Made by a program: the position numbers and the translations under genes
Part shown: piece by piece, positions 24,963-33,147 of the stretch
Position numbering within the stretch: position 1 is the first letter of the stretch
Layout of the letters: the number at the start of each line of letters is the position of its first letter
Origin: Candidatus Anammoxibacter sp.
Lineage (GTDB): Bacteria > Planctomycetota > Brocadiia > Brocadiales > Anammoxibacteraceae
Length of the DNA: 45,834 nt
Direction: 5' to 3'
NCBI GenBank assembly: GCA_021777055.1
Contig: JAIQZO010000008.1
Location: 1-45,834, forward strand
Notes under the pieces: model-generated
What the model was told of the DNA's origin: nothing
Seen by the model: only the letters and a program-made list of their open reading frames with translations
Database searches by the model: none

Positions 24963-26450
24963 CTAACCACTCTTTAGCAGGTTTGCTTTGCAGACTCTTC
25001 TAAAATGGTATCCTGCAACGGCCTGGCCAATGGCTAAAAGAATCAAACCACGGCGATGAGAAAGAGTCCACAATATTAATTTCCAAAAATATTTTCTATC
25101 ACAATCAACAACACCAAGCTGATAAACAAGATGAATCAACATACCACTTAGTTTAACCTTTTTATTACCAACTCCTTTTACACGGTTAAAGTCTTGGAGA
25201 AAAGTTTTGACGCGCTGCGTATAATGCTCAGGGGAGTAAATGTAAGCAAGTATCTTTTTATACCCCTCAATCAATGCTTCCAGTCCCATCTTGGGTATAA
25301 TATTTGTAGACCCATCCACATTATCACCGGAAATTCGCCCTAACAACCGACCTTCACGTTTCAACCGTTCATATAGTTTTGTTCCGGCCGGAGCTTGCAG
25401 CATACCCACCATTGCAGTAACAATACCGCTTTCTTGTATAAAATCTATTTGACGCTGAAATATGTCAGGGGTATCGCTATCAAACCCCACAATAAAGCCC
25501 GCTTCTACCATTAGGCCAGAATTATGGATATGTTTAACATTCTCAATGAGGTTACGATTCTTATTCTGTTTTTTTGTACATTCGGTTAAACCTGCAACGT
25601 CAGGTGTTTCTATTCCTATAAAAACATTCTTGAAACCGGCCTCCACCATAAGATGTATTAGTTCATCGTCATCAGCAATATTAATAGATACCTGTGTTCT
25701 AAATGTAATTTCAGGATGTTCTTTATGCCACTCAATCAATAAAGGCAACAGCTCTGCTTTCAGCCTGCTTCTGTTTCCAATAAAGTTATCATCAACAAAA
25801 AAGATAGGTTTTCGCCATCCTATTTTATAAATACTATCAAGTTCGGCAATAATATGGTCTGCAGATTTGAGTCGCATTTGATGTCCAAGCAGTACTGTTA
25901 TGTTGCAAAACTCACATTGAAACGGACAGCCCCGTGAGTATTGAACACCCATTATGGCGTATTGATCCATATCTATGATATCCCATTGGGGGACCTGCGA
26001 TTTGCCAAGGTCGAAAAATTCGGGAGTGGAATAGATTCTTTTTAGAGAGTTTTGTTCAAGATCGGAAATAAAAGAAGGTAGAGTAAGTTCAGCTTCATTT
26101 AATATAAAATGACCCACATCATCAAATTGTTCATATTCGCCCGTAAATAGAGGGCCTCCAGCAACTATCTTTACCTCTAATTCTTGGCATCTGAAAATTA
26201 TCTCTTTTACAGACTCTTCTTGTATAGCCATAGCACTGATGAACACATAATCTGCCCATTCTAAATCATCATCAGAGAGTTCTGCAACATTAAGGTCAAC
26301 TAAACGCCTCTCCCATTCAGATGGAAACAATGCAGATATGGTTTGAAAGCCTAACGGTGGTAAAAGAGATTTTATATTGATCAGATTAAGTGCGTGTTTA
26401 TAACTCCAGAAAGTGATGGGAAATTCCGGATATATCATTAATATTTTCAT
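24963..26450 (-). CDS. B12-binding-domain radical SAM protein (DUF4070 type)
   Basis: The protein has 495 residues from the ATG at 26450, which follows GGGGGAGGG at proper spacing; the upstream in-frame ATG adds 12 residues without homology. The N-terminal half (about 1-140) is a cobalamin-binding-like domain (MKILMIYPEFPITFWSYKHA, VAGGPLFTGEYEQF). The radical SAM cluster motif is C175-x3-C179-x2-C182 (SRGCPFQCEFCN), followed by FVDDNFIGNRSRLKAELLPL. The C-terminal region fits DUF4070, as in HpnP-type hopanoid methylases and many uncharacterised relatives. A methyltransferase role in lipid or natural-product chemistry is plausible; the substrate cannot be read. The DxHxGG signature of B12 binding is not obvious, so cobalamin may not bind. 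Confidence 0.85.
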   Translation of the reverse strand: MKILMIYPEFPITFWSYKHALNLINIKSLLPPLGFQTISALFPSEWERRLVDLNVAELSDDDLEWADYVFISAMAIQEESVKEIIFRCQELEVKIVAGGPLFTGEYEQFDDVGHFILNEAELTLPSFISDLEQNSLKRIYSTPEFFDLGKSQVPQWDIIDMDQYAIMGVQYSRGCPFQCEFCNITVLLGHQMRLKSADHIIAELDSIYKIGWRKPIFFVDDNFIGNRSRLKAELLPLLIEWHKEHPEITFRTQVSINIADDDELIHLMVEAGFKNVFIGIETPDVAGLTECTKKQNKNRNLIENVKHIHNSGLMVEAGFIVGFDSDTPDIFQRQIDFIQESGIVTAMVGMLQAPAGTKLYERLKREGRLLGRISGDNVDGSTNIIPKMGLEALIEGYKKILAYIYSPEHYTQRVKTFLQDFNRVKGVGNKKVKLSGMLIHLVYQLGVVDCDRKYFWKLILWTLSHRRGLILLAIGQAVAGYHFRRVCKANLLKSG

Positions 26451-26642
26451 TATGATTCCCTCCCCCTTAGAATTTGATAGATCCAAACTAGCATCAGAGA
26501 AAATTAAAAGATATAAAACATCATGGTATTACTATAATTTACTCGTAGTCAAGAAAAAACAGGTTTCTATAATTTTGTCACATAATTGTAGCTGAAATAT
26601 CAATTGCTATTTACCTATTTACCCCTTTAGTAAAATCTGCGA

Positions 26643-27764
26643 TCAACCAGCGGCCTTCTTCCGTCTTGCGACCACAGTTTGCCTGAATTTATCAATGGGA
26701 CGATCAACAAACATCAGTAATCCCAATGCAGCTCCAATGGTAACAAAAAGGGTAATTATACCCATATTTGATGTTACTGTTTCAATATTAAGGGCTTTGA
26801 GACCGAAGACCACTATCAAGTGTGATATGTATATGGGATACGAAAGTTCACCAATAAATTTGTCATATCTCAAATTCTTTGTAACATGGAATATAAATGG
26901 CAAGGCAAGAGGAATTAAGAAGCAGACTGAATCATATAAACGATATGGTAATTTTGGGTGTGGTAATAAGCGATAAAATAGCAATATAGCAAATATTACT
27001 GCCCAGACAGAGATACACAGATAACTATTCAGGTACCTTTTTTCCCCGATCTTTAGAAAACAGTAAAATTTATATGATAATGCACCAAGTAAAAAGAGGG
27101 TTAATTCTCCTGGGAAGAAACGGTAACTCCATGGATCCCTTGCCAAACCAAAGTACTTGTTAAGAATAAACTTAATCAGAAATGAAGCGAAGGCCAGTAA
27201 CACAATATAAAATGTTTTACGCCGAACAATAAAAGGAGCAATGAGATAAAAAGTGATCTCAAGACCAAGGGTCCAAGCCTGAGGAACAAACAGAAATTTG
27301 TACGCGGGTAATTCACAACTGGTAAAACCGGCAGCAGGCAAAAGATTGCCGGACTGCGGATCAACACAAAAAAACATTGCCCAGTCCTGGCCTATAAATA
27401 CAAGAGAACCAAAGATAAAGAATATTTTAGTTATTAGAGAGAGATCGTACTCCTTCCATGAATCAAATGGAATGATTGATATCCCTTTCCATGAACTAAA
27501 CAGGAAAAAAAGAAGGAAAGTTACCGCCACAACAACGATATAAGATGGGTATAATCTGAGGAATCGGTTGCCTATAAATGTAAGATAACTGTTTTTAAAG
27601 GTGTACTTTGTGTTCAGTACTAATGCCATATAAAAACCAGAGATCATATAAAATATCTGTACTGAAATTTGTCCTCCGGTTAGGTATGTTATGTCCAGAC
27701 CGAAAATCGGTCCGGCATGGGCAGTCAAAACAGCAATTGCCATCAACGTTCTAATTAATCCCAC
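26643..27764 (-). CDS. Acyltransferase 3 family membrane protein
   Basis: The 373-residue integral membrane protein has about ten hydrophobic segments. It starts at GTG (AGGAT six bases before). The N-terminus RTLMAIAVLTAHAGPIFGLD carries the conserved His, and QISVQIFYMISGFYMALVLN the FxxSGF-like motif of the acyltransferase 3 (OafA/YrhL) family. YPSYIVVVAVTF and PSYRFFPGELTLFLLGALSY-like stretches agree. Such enzymes O-acylate cell-surface sugars or lipids. It is not in a polysaccharide cluster, so the acceptor is unknown. Confidence 0.88.
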   Translation of the reverse strand: MGLIRTLMAIAVLTAHAGPIFGLDITYLTGGQISVQIFYMISGFYMALVLNTKYTFKNSYLTFIGNRFLRLYPSYIVVVAVTFLLFFLFSSWKGISIIPFDSWKEYDLSLITKIFFIFGSLVFIGQDWAMFFCVDPQSGNLLPAAGFTSCELPAYKFLFVPQAWTLGLEITFYLIAPFIVRRKTFYIVLLAFASFLIKFILNKYFGLARDPWSYRFFPGELTLFLLGALSYKFYCFLKIGEKRYLNSYLCISVWAVIFAILLFYRLLPHPKLPYRLYDSVCFLIPLALPFIFHVTKNLRYDKFIGELSYPIYISHLIVVFGLKALNIETVTSNMGIITLFVTIGAALGLLMFVDRPIDKFRQTVVARRKKAAG

Positions 27765-28148
27765 GACAATATCCTAATAGGTTGAAAAACGAATTATATA
27801 TACAACCAGATGCTTAGATTCTTACACTCTAATAGTCCGAATTAATCTCTCAAATTTATAATCAGCTGAAAATAACGTTTTTTAAGAGTTAATGGTTCAA
27901 GGTTCACGGTTCAAAGGTTAAAGATACAGAAACAGAAAAAGACGTTAAACCTCAATAGCTTAAATATTTTGACTAGGTTTAGATTAGATTTGTTCAAGAT
28001 AATTAAGCTAAATCAAAAGGCTAGCCTAGCTAAGTTGAAGATTTGAAAATTGACTACAGAACAAAGATAGTCTGAAGATGAGTGTGGAGCTGTAAATGTT
28101 ATTCATTTTCAGCCCCTAAACATAAAGTGAAGTTTTATGTGGAATGAT
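27765..28148. other. Gene-free stretch with GGTTCAA repeats
   Basis: No gene is seen. A short run of related units, GGTTCAAGGTTCACGGTTCA followed by AAGGTT (27894-27919), is a degenerate microsatellite. GCTAGCCTAGC at 28020-28030 is a small palindrome. Confidence 0.5.
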
Positions 28149-29234
28149 TTAGACAGAAACAGGTTGATCACATTTGGTATTGGTATTATCTTGACGCTTA
28201 TCAATAGATTTGGCAGACTTCTTTAAAGGTTTCTTTATCATCATAGCCCTGATTTCATCCATATTCTTAGGCGCAACACTAAGAACTCTTCCGCCCTCTT
28301 CGTCACCCTTGGTCATTACCTTAACCGAAGCAAGGTTTTGATCCTGCTCCTTACTATAACTGGCGGTCATACTGGCGGCCAACTGGATGTTAGCATCAGT
28401 AAGTTCACCACGTAATATAGCCAGTGGTCCCTGAATCTTTTCCATAAAGAAGATAAGATCGCTTTCTTTTGCCAGGCTCTCAAGTCGGGTATTATCCTCA
28501 TCCCTCCTACCCATGATTATCTTTGTTTTTGGATCAACTCTAAAATGTCTACCCACATTGAGGAGATTGACATCGTTAACAGACGGATCGGAGTATTTCA
28601 TTAGATCCCTCATGCGATGTGCATACTCAGGATCTGTTAGCGCGCACCCTCCAGCAGGGCATCGATAATCTTTGATTTCAAAAATATCCGCCAATTGGAA
28701 CTGCTCTTTTCGTGACCTACCTTTAATTGATAACAATTTCTCCCTGTCAACTAACCCCTCTTTTTCCGGAATAGTAGGTTCCATGTGTTTAGCGCAAAGT
28801 GGACGAAGTACATAACCTGTAAGGTCTGCCTCGCTGTCTATCTTCCTCATCGCCTCTTTCCTCTGCGACATTGGCCTCTGCCCAAGCACCTCTCCTGTAA
28901 AAATGAAGGAGGCATCTATCTCCCTCATATACTTTCCCGCAGCACGAAACAGATTTATACGGCAATCAATACAAGGGTTAATGTTTTTACCAAATCCAAA
29001 CTTTGGTTTTTTTATAATTTCCAGCATATCTTTTGTAGAATTAATCACCTTAATGGGGACATTCAGCTTCTCAGATACCTTTATCGCTTCTAACTTACAG
29101 CTACCGGCAGCCGTACATCTACAAAATGATGTCACTATGTTTAATGCTTCTACATCTATCCCCTGCCTTTTGATTACCTCTATTGCAAGTGTACTATCCA
29201 GTCCTCCGGACAACAATGCTAACGCTTTAGTCAT
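28149..29234 (-). CDS. ThiI-like PP-loop ATPase with NFACT-R_2-like C-terminus
   Basis: The 361-residue protein starts with the PP-loop SGGLDS in KALALLSGGLDSTLAIEVIK, the ATP pyrophosphatase motif of tRNA-thiolating enzymes. Conserved cysteines follow in FCRC, PCIDCR and RCPAGGCALTDPE. The latter half (HFRVDPKTKIIMGRRDEDNT, MEKIQGPLAILRGELTD) resembles the NFACT-R_2/DUF814-like domain that is often fused to this enzyme type. Such proteins are commonly annotated as tRNA thiouridine synthase (ThiI-like) or wrongly as MnmA. It probably adds sulfur to tRNA; the modified position is uncertain because the THUMP domain of true ThiI is absent. Confidence 0.82.
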   Translation of the reverse strand: MTKALALLSGGLDSTLAIEVIKRQGIDVEALNIVTSFCRCTAAGSCKLEAIKVSEKLNVPIKVINSTKDMLEIIKKPKFGFGKNINPCIDCRINLFRAAGKYMREIDASFIFTGEVLGQRPMSQRKEAMRKIDSEADLTGYVLRPLCAKHMEPTIPEKEGLVDREKLLSIKGRSRKEQFQLADIFEIKDYRCPAGGCALTDPEYAHRMRDLMKYSDPSVNDVNLLNVGRHFRVDPKTKIIMGRRDEDNTRLESLAKESDLIFFMEKIQGPLAILRGELTDANIQLAASMTASYSKEQDQNLASVKVMTKGDEEGGRVLSVAPKNMDEIRAMMIKKPLKKSAKSIDKRQDNTNTKCDQPVSV

Positions 29235-29308
29235 TTTTACTATTCAAATCCTATTTTGAAGCCAGAATATAACCACAAGAACTGGTTGTTTAAACCGAAT
29301 ATTTAACC

Positions 29309-29887
29309 TTATTCATCCTGACCGATATCATAATTTATATTATAATTTTCCTGTACATACTGTTCGCCACGTTCCATAGCAAGCTTATTAATCTCAAAAA
29401 GAGCCGCCTTTTTCCCTGTAAGCGAAGTTCGCAAACAGTAAAGAAACCGCGATCTGGGAATCAAATTCTTCACACAGTTATATGCACCCATCATAACCAT
29501 ATTTGACGCCACAAGATTTCCGATATCGTTTGCAATCTCTGTAGCAGGTATTTTAAAGATATTAATATCATCTGGAAGATCATTTGGCAAATGAACCAAT
29601 GACGAATTATAAAACAGGTGTGTATTATTCACTATACAATTCTGAAACTTATCAAACGACGGGTTGTTCATTATTATAAGTGTATCTGCCTCATCAATTA
29701 CCGGAGAAAAGATATAATCAGTTGAAATAATTACGTGGTAAAACGCCTTACCACCACGTACTTCAGTGCCATATGAAGGATAAAATGTAACATACTTACC
29801 ATTCATCATTACAGATTGCGCTAAAAGCTTACCAAACAGCATCATCCCTTGCCCGCCATATCCAGCAAGTATAACCTTTTCTATCAT
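29309..29887 (-). CDS. vorC: 2-oxoacid:ferredoxin oxidoreductase gamma subunit
   Basis: The 192-residue subunit begins KVILAGYGGQGMMLFGKLLA, the nucleotide-like GxGGQG motif of the gamma domain of the pyruvate/2-oxoacid:ferredoxin oxidoreductase family, and continues YPSYGTEVRGGKAFYHVIIS. It is last in the order ferredoxin-alpha-beta-gamma, as in VOR or KOR operons. In the enzyme it forms the CoA-side domain. An AAGGA site precedes its ATG. The paralogue type (2-ketoisovalerate or 2-oxoglutarate) cannot be decided by eye, so the symbol is provisional. Confidence 0.85.
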   Translation of the reverse strand: MIEKVILAGYGGQGMMLFGKLLAQSVMMNGKYVTFYPSYGTEVRGGKAFYHVIISTDYIFSPVIDEADTLIIMNNPSFDKFQNCIVNNTHLFYNSSLVHLPNDLPDDINIFKIPATEIANDIGNLVASNMVMMGAYNCVKNLIPRSRFLYCLRTSLTGKKAALFEINKLAMERGEQYVQENYNINYDIGQDE

Positions 29888-29966
29888 AAGTTAATCCTTA
29901 TTAACAAACATCCCTCCACCCAACGGTACAAATCAGTACGAAACAACATTAGTAGAAACTGCAACT

Positions 29967-30713
29967 TCAGGAATTATTAGTTTCCCAGTCTTTAAACACA
30001 CCTAACGGAAATGTTTTTGTCATCTCATTATCTATAAACTTTAATGACTCCTCCGGCTCCATGCGCAGGTAAACAGGACATGCAGAGAGAACTTCAACCA
30101 AAGCAAATCCTTTTTTCTCTATTTGTGTAGTAAATCCTTTAAGTATCGTCTTTTTAGTAAGTCGTATATTTTCAGGTGTTGAAGTTGAGACCCGCGCAAG
30201 AAAGCTGCTGCCATCCAGCACAGATAAGAGTTCACACACCTTTAAAGGATAACCCTCAGAGGACGTTCTGCCCTGAGGTGTGGTAATCGTCTTCTGGTTC
30301 ATTATCGATGTTGGTGCCATTTGACCATTTGTCATACCGTACACAGCGTTGTTGACAAATATAACCGTTATATTTTCACCCCTGTTCGCAGTGTGTATAA
30401 TCTCTGCAATCCCAATTGCAGCAAGGTCACCATCACCCTGATACGCAAAAACTAAATTTTCAGGATGCACCCTTTTAATACCAGTCGCAACTGCTGGTGG
30501 TCTGCCATGAGGAGCTTCGCTCATATCAAAATCAAAATAATTATAAGCCAGTACCGCACAACCAACCGGAGCAATCCCTATAGTTTTCTCTCTGGCACCT
30601 AATGAATCAATAACCTCTGCTATTAATCGTTGCACTACACCGTGCCCACACCCAGCACAATAATGGGTTGGCACATCTAATAAGGACTCAGGCCTGGTAA
30701 AAATTTTTTCCAT
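29967..30713 (-). CDS. vorA: 2-oxoacid:ferredoxin oxidoreductase beta (TPP) subunit
   Basis: About 248 residues from the ATG at 30713 (an upstream TTG adds four residues but has no ribosome site). HYCAGCGHGVVQRLIAEVID starts the domain. The thiamine diphosphate motif is GDGDLAAIG...VIFVNNAVYGMTNGQ (GDG followed by NN). It binds TPP and performs decarboxylation of the 2-oxoacid, or the reverse carboxylation, with electrons passing to ferredoxin. The cysteines seen are CAGC at the N-terminus and few others, so a cluster in beta is uncertain. It is followed after about 80 bp by the gamma subunit gene. Confidence 0.88.
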   Translation of the reverse strand: MEKIFTRPESLLDVPTHYCAGCGHGVVQRLIAEVIDSLGAREKTIGIAPVGCAVLAYNYFDFDMSEAPHGRPPAVATGIKRVHPENLVFAYQGDGDLAAIGIAEIIHTANRGENITVIFVNNAVYGMTNGQMAPTSIMNQKTITTPQGRTSSEGYPLKVCELLSVLDGSSFLARVSTSTPENIRLTKKTILKGFTTQIEKKGFALVEVLSACPVYLRMEPEESLKFIDNEMTKTFPLGVFKDWETNNS

Positions 30714-30788
30714 AATGTTACTCAATTAGCGGTAGTATAAAAGTATACAGATCCACAATGTTTCCCTCTCCAATTATAAATCAATGTT

Positions 30789-31841
30789 TTAAAAACCCAA
30801 TTCATCAATTTTCTTCAATATCTCTTTAGGGGTAGGAATGCCACCTCCGGTTCGTCCATAGAAATGTACAGGGCAACGTCCCTCAACTGCCAACCTCACA
30901 TCTTCCACCATCTGACCGGCACTCATCTCAATCGTAATAATGGCTTTAGCACTCTCAGAAATTTCCCTTATCTTTTTTGTTGGAAACGGCCACAATGAAA
31001 TGGGGCGCAACATACCTAACTGATGATTGCCACTTTCATATTTGTTAATCACATCTTTACAAATTCTGGAGGTTGTACCATAGGCTACTAACACAACGTC
31101 CGCGCCATTGGTATTAAGATCCTCAAAGAGGACCTCATTATCTTCTATCCTTTTGTATTTTTCCTGGAGCTTTTTATTAAACACTTCAAGCTCACCTTTT
31201 ACCGGATAAAAGGACTTTACTATATTCTTTTTTCTACCTTTTGAGCCAGTTAAAGCCCACGGCTTATCGGCTACGTTATTTTTCCTCTCCTTATGAAACA
31301 CCACCGGCTCCATTAACTGACCAATCTGGGCATCACCCAGCACCATTACAGGATTTCTATACTTATCCGCAATATCAAATGCATCATAAACCAGATCAGC
31401 CGTCTCCTGAACAGTAGAAGGCGCAAGCACAATTATCCGATAATCTCCATGGCCACCACCTTTAACCGCCTGGAAATAATCAGCCTGCGATGTTGAGATA
31501 TCACCTAATCCAGGCCCCCCCCTTTGCATATTCACAATCAGGCACGGTAGTTCACTGCCAGCCATATAGGATATACACTCCTGTTTAAGGCTAATCCCTG
31601 GACTAGAAGACGATGTCATTGTTCTTGCACCGGCAGCAGCACTTCCGTAAACCATATTTATGGCGGCCAATTCACTTTCTGCCTGAATAAATGTACCCCC
31701 CACCTGAGGCATCCGTGTTGCCAGGTAATTTATTAATTCATTCTGTGGTGTGATGGGATATCCGTAATAATATCTGCACCCAGCAATTATTGCGGCTTCA
31801 GCAGCTGCTTCATTACCAGTTAATAGATGTTTAGTTTCCAT
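30789..31841 (-). CDS. vorB: 2-oxoacid:ferredoxin oxidoreductase alpha subunit (VorB-like)
   Basis: The 350-residue protein matches VorB-type alpha subunits throughout: LLTGNEAAAEAAIIAGCRYY, GYPITPQNELINYLATRMPQ, FIQAESELAAINMVYGSAAA and GARTMTSSSSPGISLKQECI. The central GGPGLGDISTSQADYFQAVK and GGGHGDYRIIVLAPSTVQE line the substrate pocket region. The C-terminal part is the transketolase-like domain II (VVLVAYGTTSRICKDVINKY). A length near 350 is typical of 2-ketoisovalerate-type enzymes, which in autotrophs can also work in reductive carboxylation. It is preceded by the ferredoxin-like delta gene at a 225-bp distance. Confidence 0.9.
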   Translation of the reverse strand: METKHLLTGNEAAAEAAIIAGCRYYYGYPITPQNELINYLATRMPQVGGTFIQAESELAAINMVYGSAAAGARTMTSSSSPGISLKQECISYMAGSELPCLIVNMQRGGPGLGDISTSQADYFQAVKGGGHGDYRIIVLAPSTVQETADLVYDAFDIADKYRNPVMVLGDAQIGQLMEPVVFHKERKNNVADKPWALTGSKGRKKNIVKSFYPVKGELEVFNKKLQEKYKRIEDNEVLFEDLNTNGADVVLVAYGTTSRICKDVINKYESGNHQLGMLRPISLWPFPTKKIREISESAKAIITIEMSAGQMVEDVRLAVEGRCPVHFYGRTGGGIPTPKEILKKIDELGF

Positions 31842-32066
31842 TAAGTCTTTTCCATATTAACACTTCAAACAACCATTTTAGCCGTTAAAGTTCAAAAACC
31901 AAAATATATCTTTTCTCAAGTATAACTCTAAAACTTAAAGAACACATTCTCCGTAATTGTACATGGAAAATTTATCAATATTATTATAACACTTTGCAAT
32001 CAATGTAATATAGTATTAAACTTATATCTTAAAATCCAACACGCAATAATATTTCGCAGATTTAAT

Positions 32067-32273
32067 CTAATCCTTGAAAACCTCTATAGCCGCATCAGGA
32101 CAAACAGTAGCACAGTTTGTACAACCACTGCATATACCGTCTATTTTAAATGCAGCAATATGAATACCATAAACATTTAAGGCTATTGAGATTTCTAATG
32201 AATCATGTGGACACACAGGAACACATAGCAAACAGCCTTTACATCGATCTTTATTAATTTCAATTCTTGGCAT
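32067..32273 (-). CDS. 2[4Fe-4S] ferredoxin-like delta subunit
   Basis: The 68-residue protein has two cluster motifs: CKGCLLCVPVCP near the start and CSGCTNCATVCP near the end. This is the delta subunit pattern of VOR/KOR enzymes, carrying electrons between the TPP subunit and ferredoxin. Its ATG lies inside the 3' end of nadK (14-bp overlap) without its own ribosome site, so its translation depends on nadK translation. It precedes the alpha subunit gene. Confidence 0.9.
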   Translation of the reverse strand: MPRIEINKDRCKGCLLCVPVCPHDSLEISIALNVYGIHIAAFKIDGICSGCTNCATVCPDAAIEVFKD

Positions 32274-33126
32274 ATTGTGGATGACCCGCCCAATTTAATT
32301 TCTCGCGTAAAACACCATAAAAAGTCCTTGTTCTTGTATCAATTAATTGAAGCTGCAAGTCAGATTTCTCAATACTCACAACGTCTCCTTCACAGAGATC
32401 AACATATACCTGTCCGTCAACAGTCACACCAACACCAGAAGATGCGGAAAGCACTTTTAATTCTATTTTTGCATCGGAGTGAATAACTAAAGGACGATTA
32501 GTTAATGTATGTGGACAAATTGGTGTAATTATAAATGCTCTAAGCTCAGGCACCAAAATTGGACCACCAGCAGCTAGATTATGTGCAGTGGACCCAATTG
32601 GGGTTGAAACAATAATACCGTCACTTCTATAATGCGCAATCTCGTCACCATCTATTGTAACCTGTATGGATATCAATCTGGACAGGGATGACCTTGAAAT
32701 AACAACATCGTTAACACCAATTGATTCCATAACAATCTTACTCTCTCTAATAACACGACAGGTTAAAACCACCCTTGAAGAGAGTCTGTACTTCCCATTC
32801 AATATGTTCTCCATATATGGATATACATCTTTTAATGTCAGTTCAGTTAAAAAACCGAAATTGCCCAAATGTATGCCCACTAACGGAATCTGATTTTCTC
32901 CTAACCTTCTGCACGCAGCAAGGATTGCTCCATCTCCACCTAGCACAACACCGATATCCGCATTTAAGCTCGTTTTCTTTAATAACTTATCATCCGAATC
33001 TTCTGCTATATTTATAACTTCTACAGATTTTACCTTTTTTTCAAGCCACGGTTTAAATGTTTTTACCGTATTATTGACCTTAGCTCTAGACAGGTTCCCT
33101 AGTATTAGTATTTTCTCTATTTTCAT
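32260..33126 (-). CDS. nadK: NAD kinase
   Basis: The 288-residue enzyme phosphorylates NAD to NADP. GGDG (63-66) in VVLGGDGAILAACRRLGENQ is the ATP/phosphate motif, followed by HLGNFGFLTEL. The NAD site is seen in GVNDVVISRSSLSRLISIQV and YRSDGIIVSTPIGSTAHNLA (the usual TPTGSTAY reads TPIGSTAH here). TPICPHTLTNRPLVIHSD ends the core. The length is typical. It sits 21 bp after dxs and overlaps the ferredoxin gene, so it is part of the same transcript. Confidence 0.93.
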   Translation of the reverse strand: MKIEKILILGNLSRAKVNNTVKTFKPWLEKKVKSVEVINIAEDSDDKLLKKTSLNADIGVVLGGDGAILAACRRLGENQIPLVGIHLGNFGFLTELTLKDVYPYMENILNGKYRLSSRVVLTCRVIRESKIVMESIGVNDVVISRSSLSRLISIQVTIDGDEIAHYRSDGIIVSTPIGSTAHNLAAGGPILVPELRAFIITPICPHTLTNRPLVIHSDAKIELKVLSASSGVGVTVDGQVYVDLCEGDVVSIEKSDLQLQLIDTRTRTFYGVLREKLNWAGHPQYAKN

Positions 33127-33147
33127 TAAAAAAAAATCACAAAAAAG

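Noticed and set aside
28149..29234. MnmA (tRNA 2-thiouridylase)
   Set aside because: The PP-loop and Cys motifs differ from MnmA, and the C-terminal half resembles the NFACT-R_2-like domain; a ThiI-like assignment fits better.
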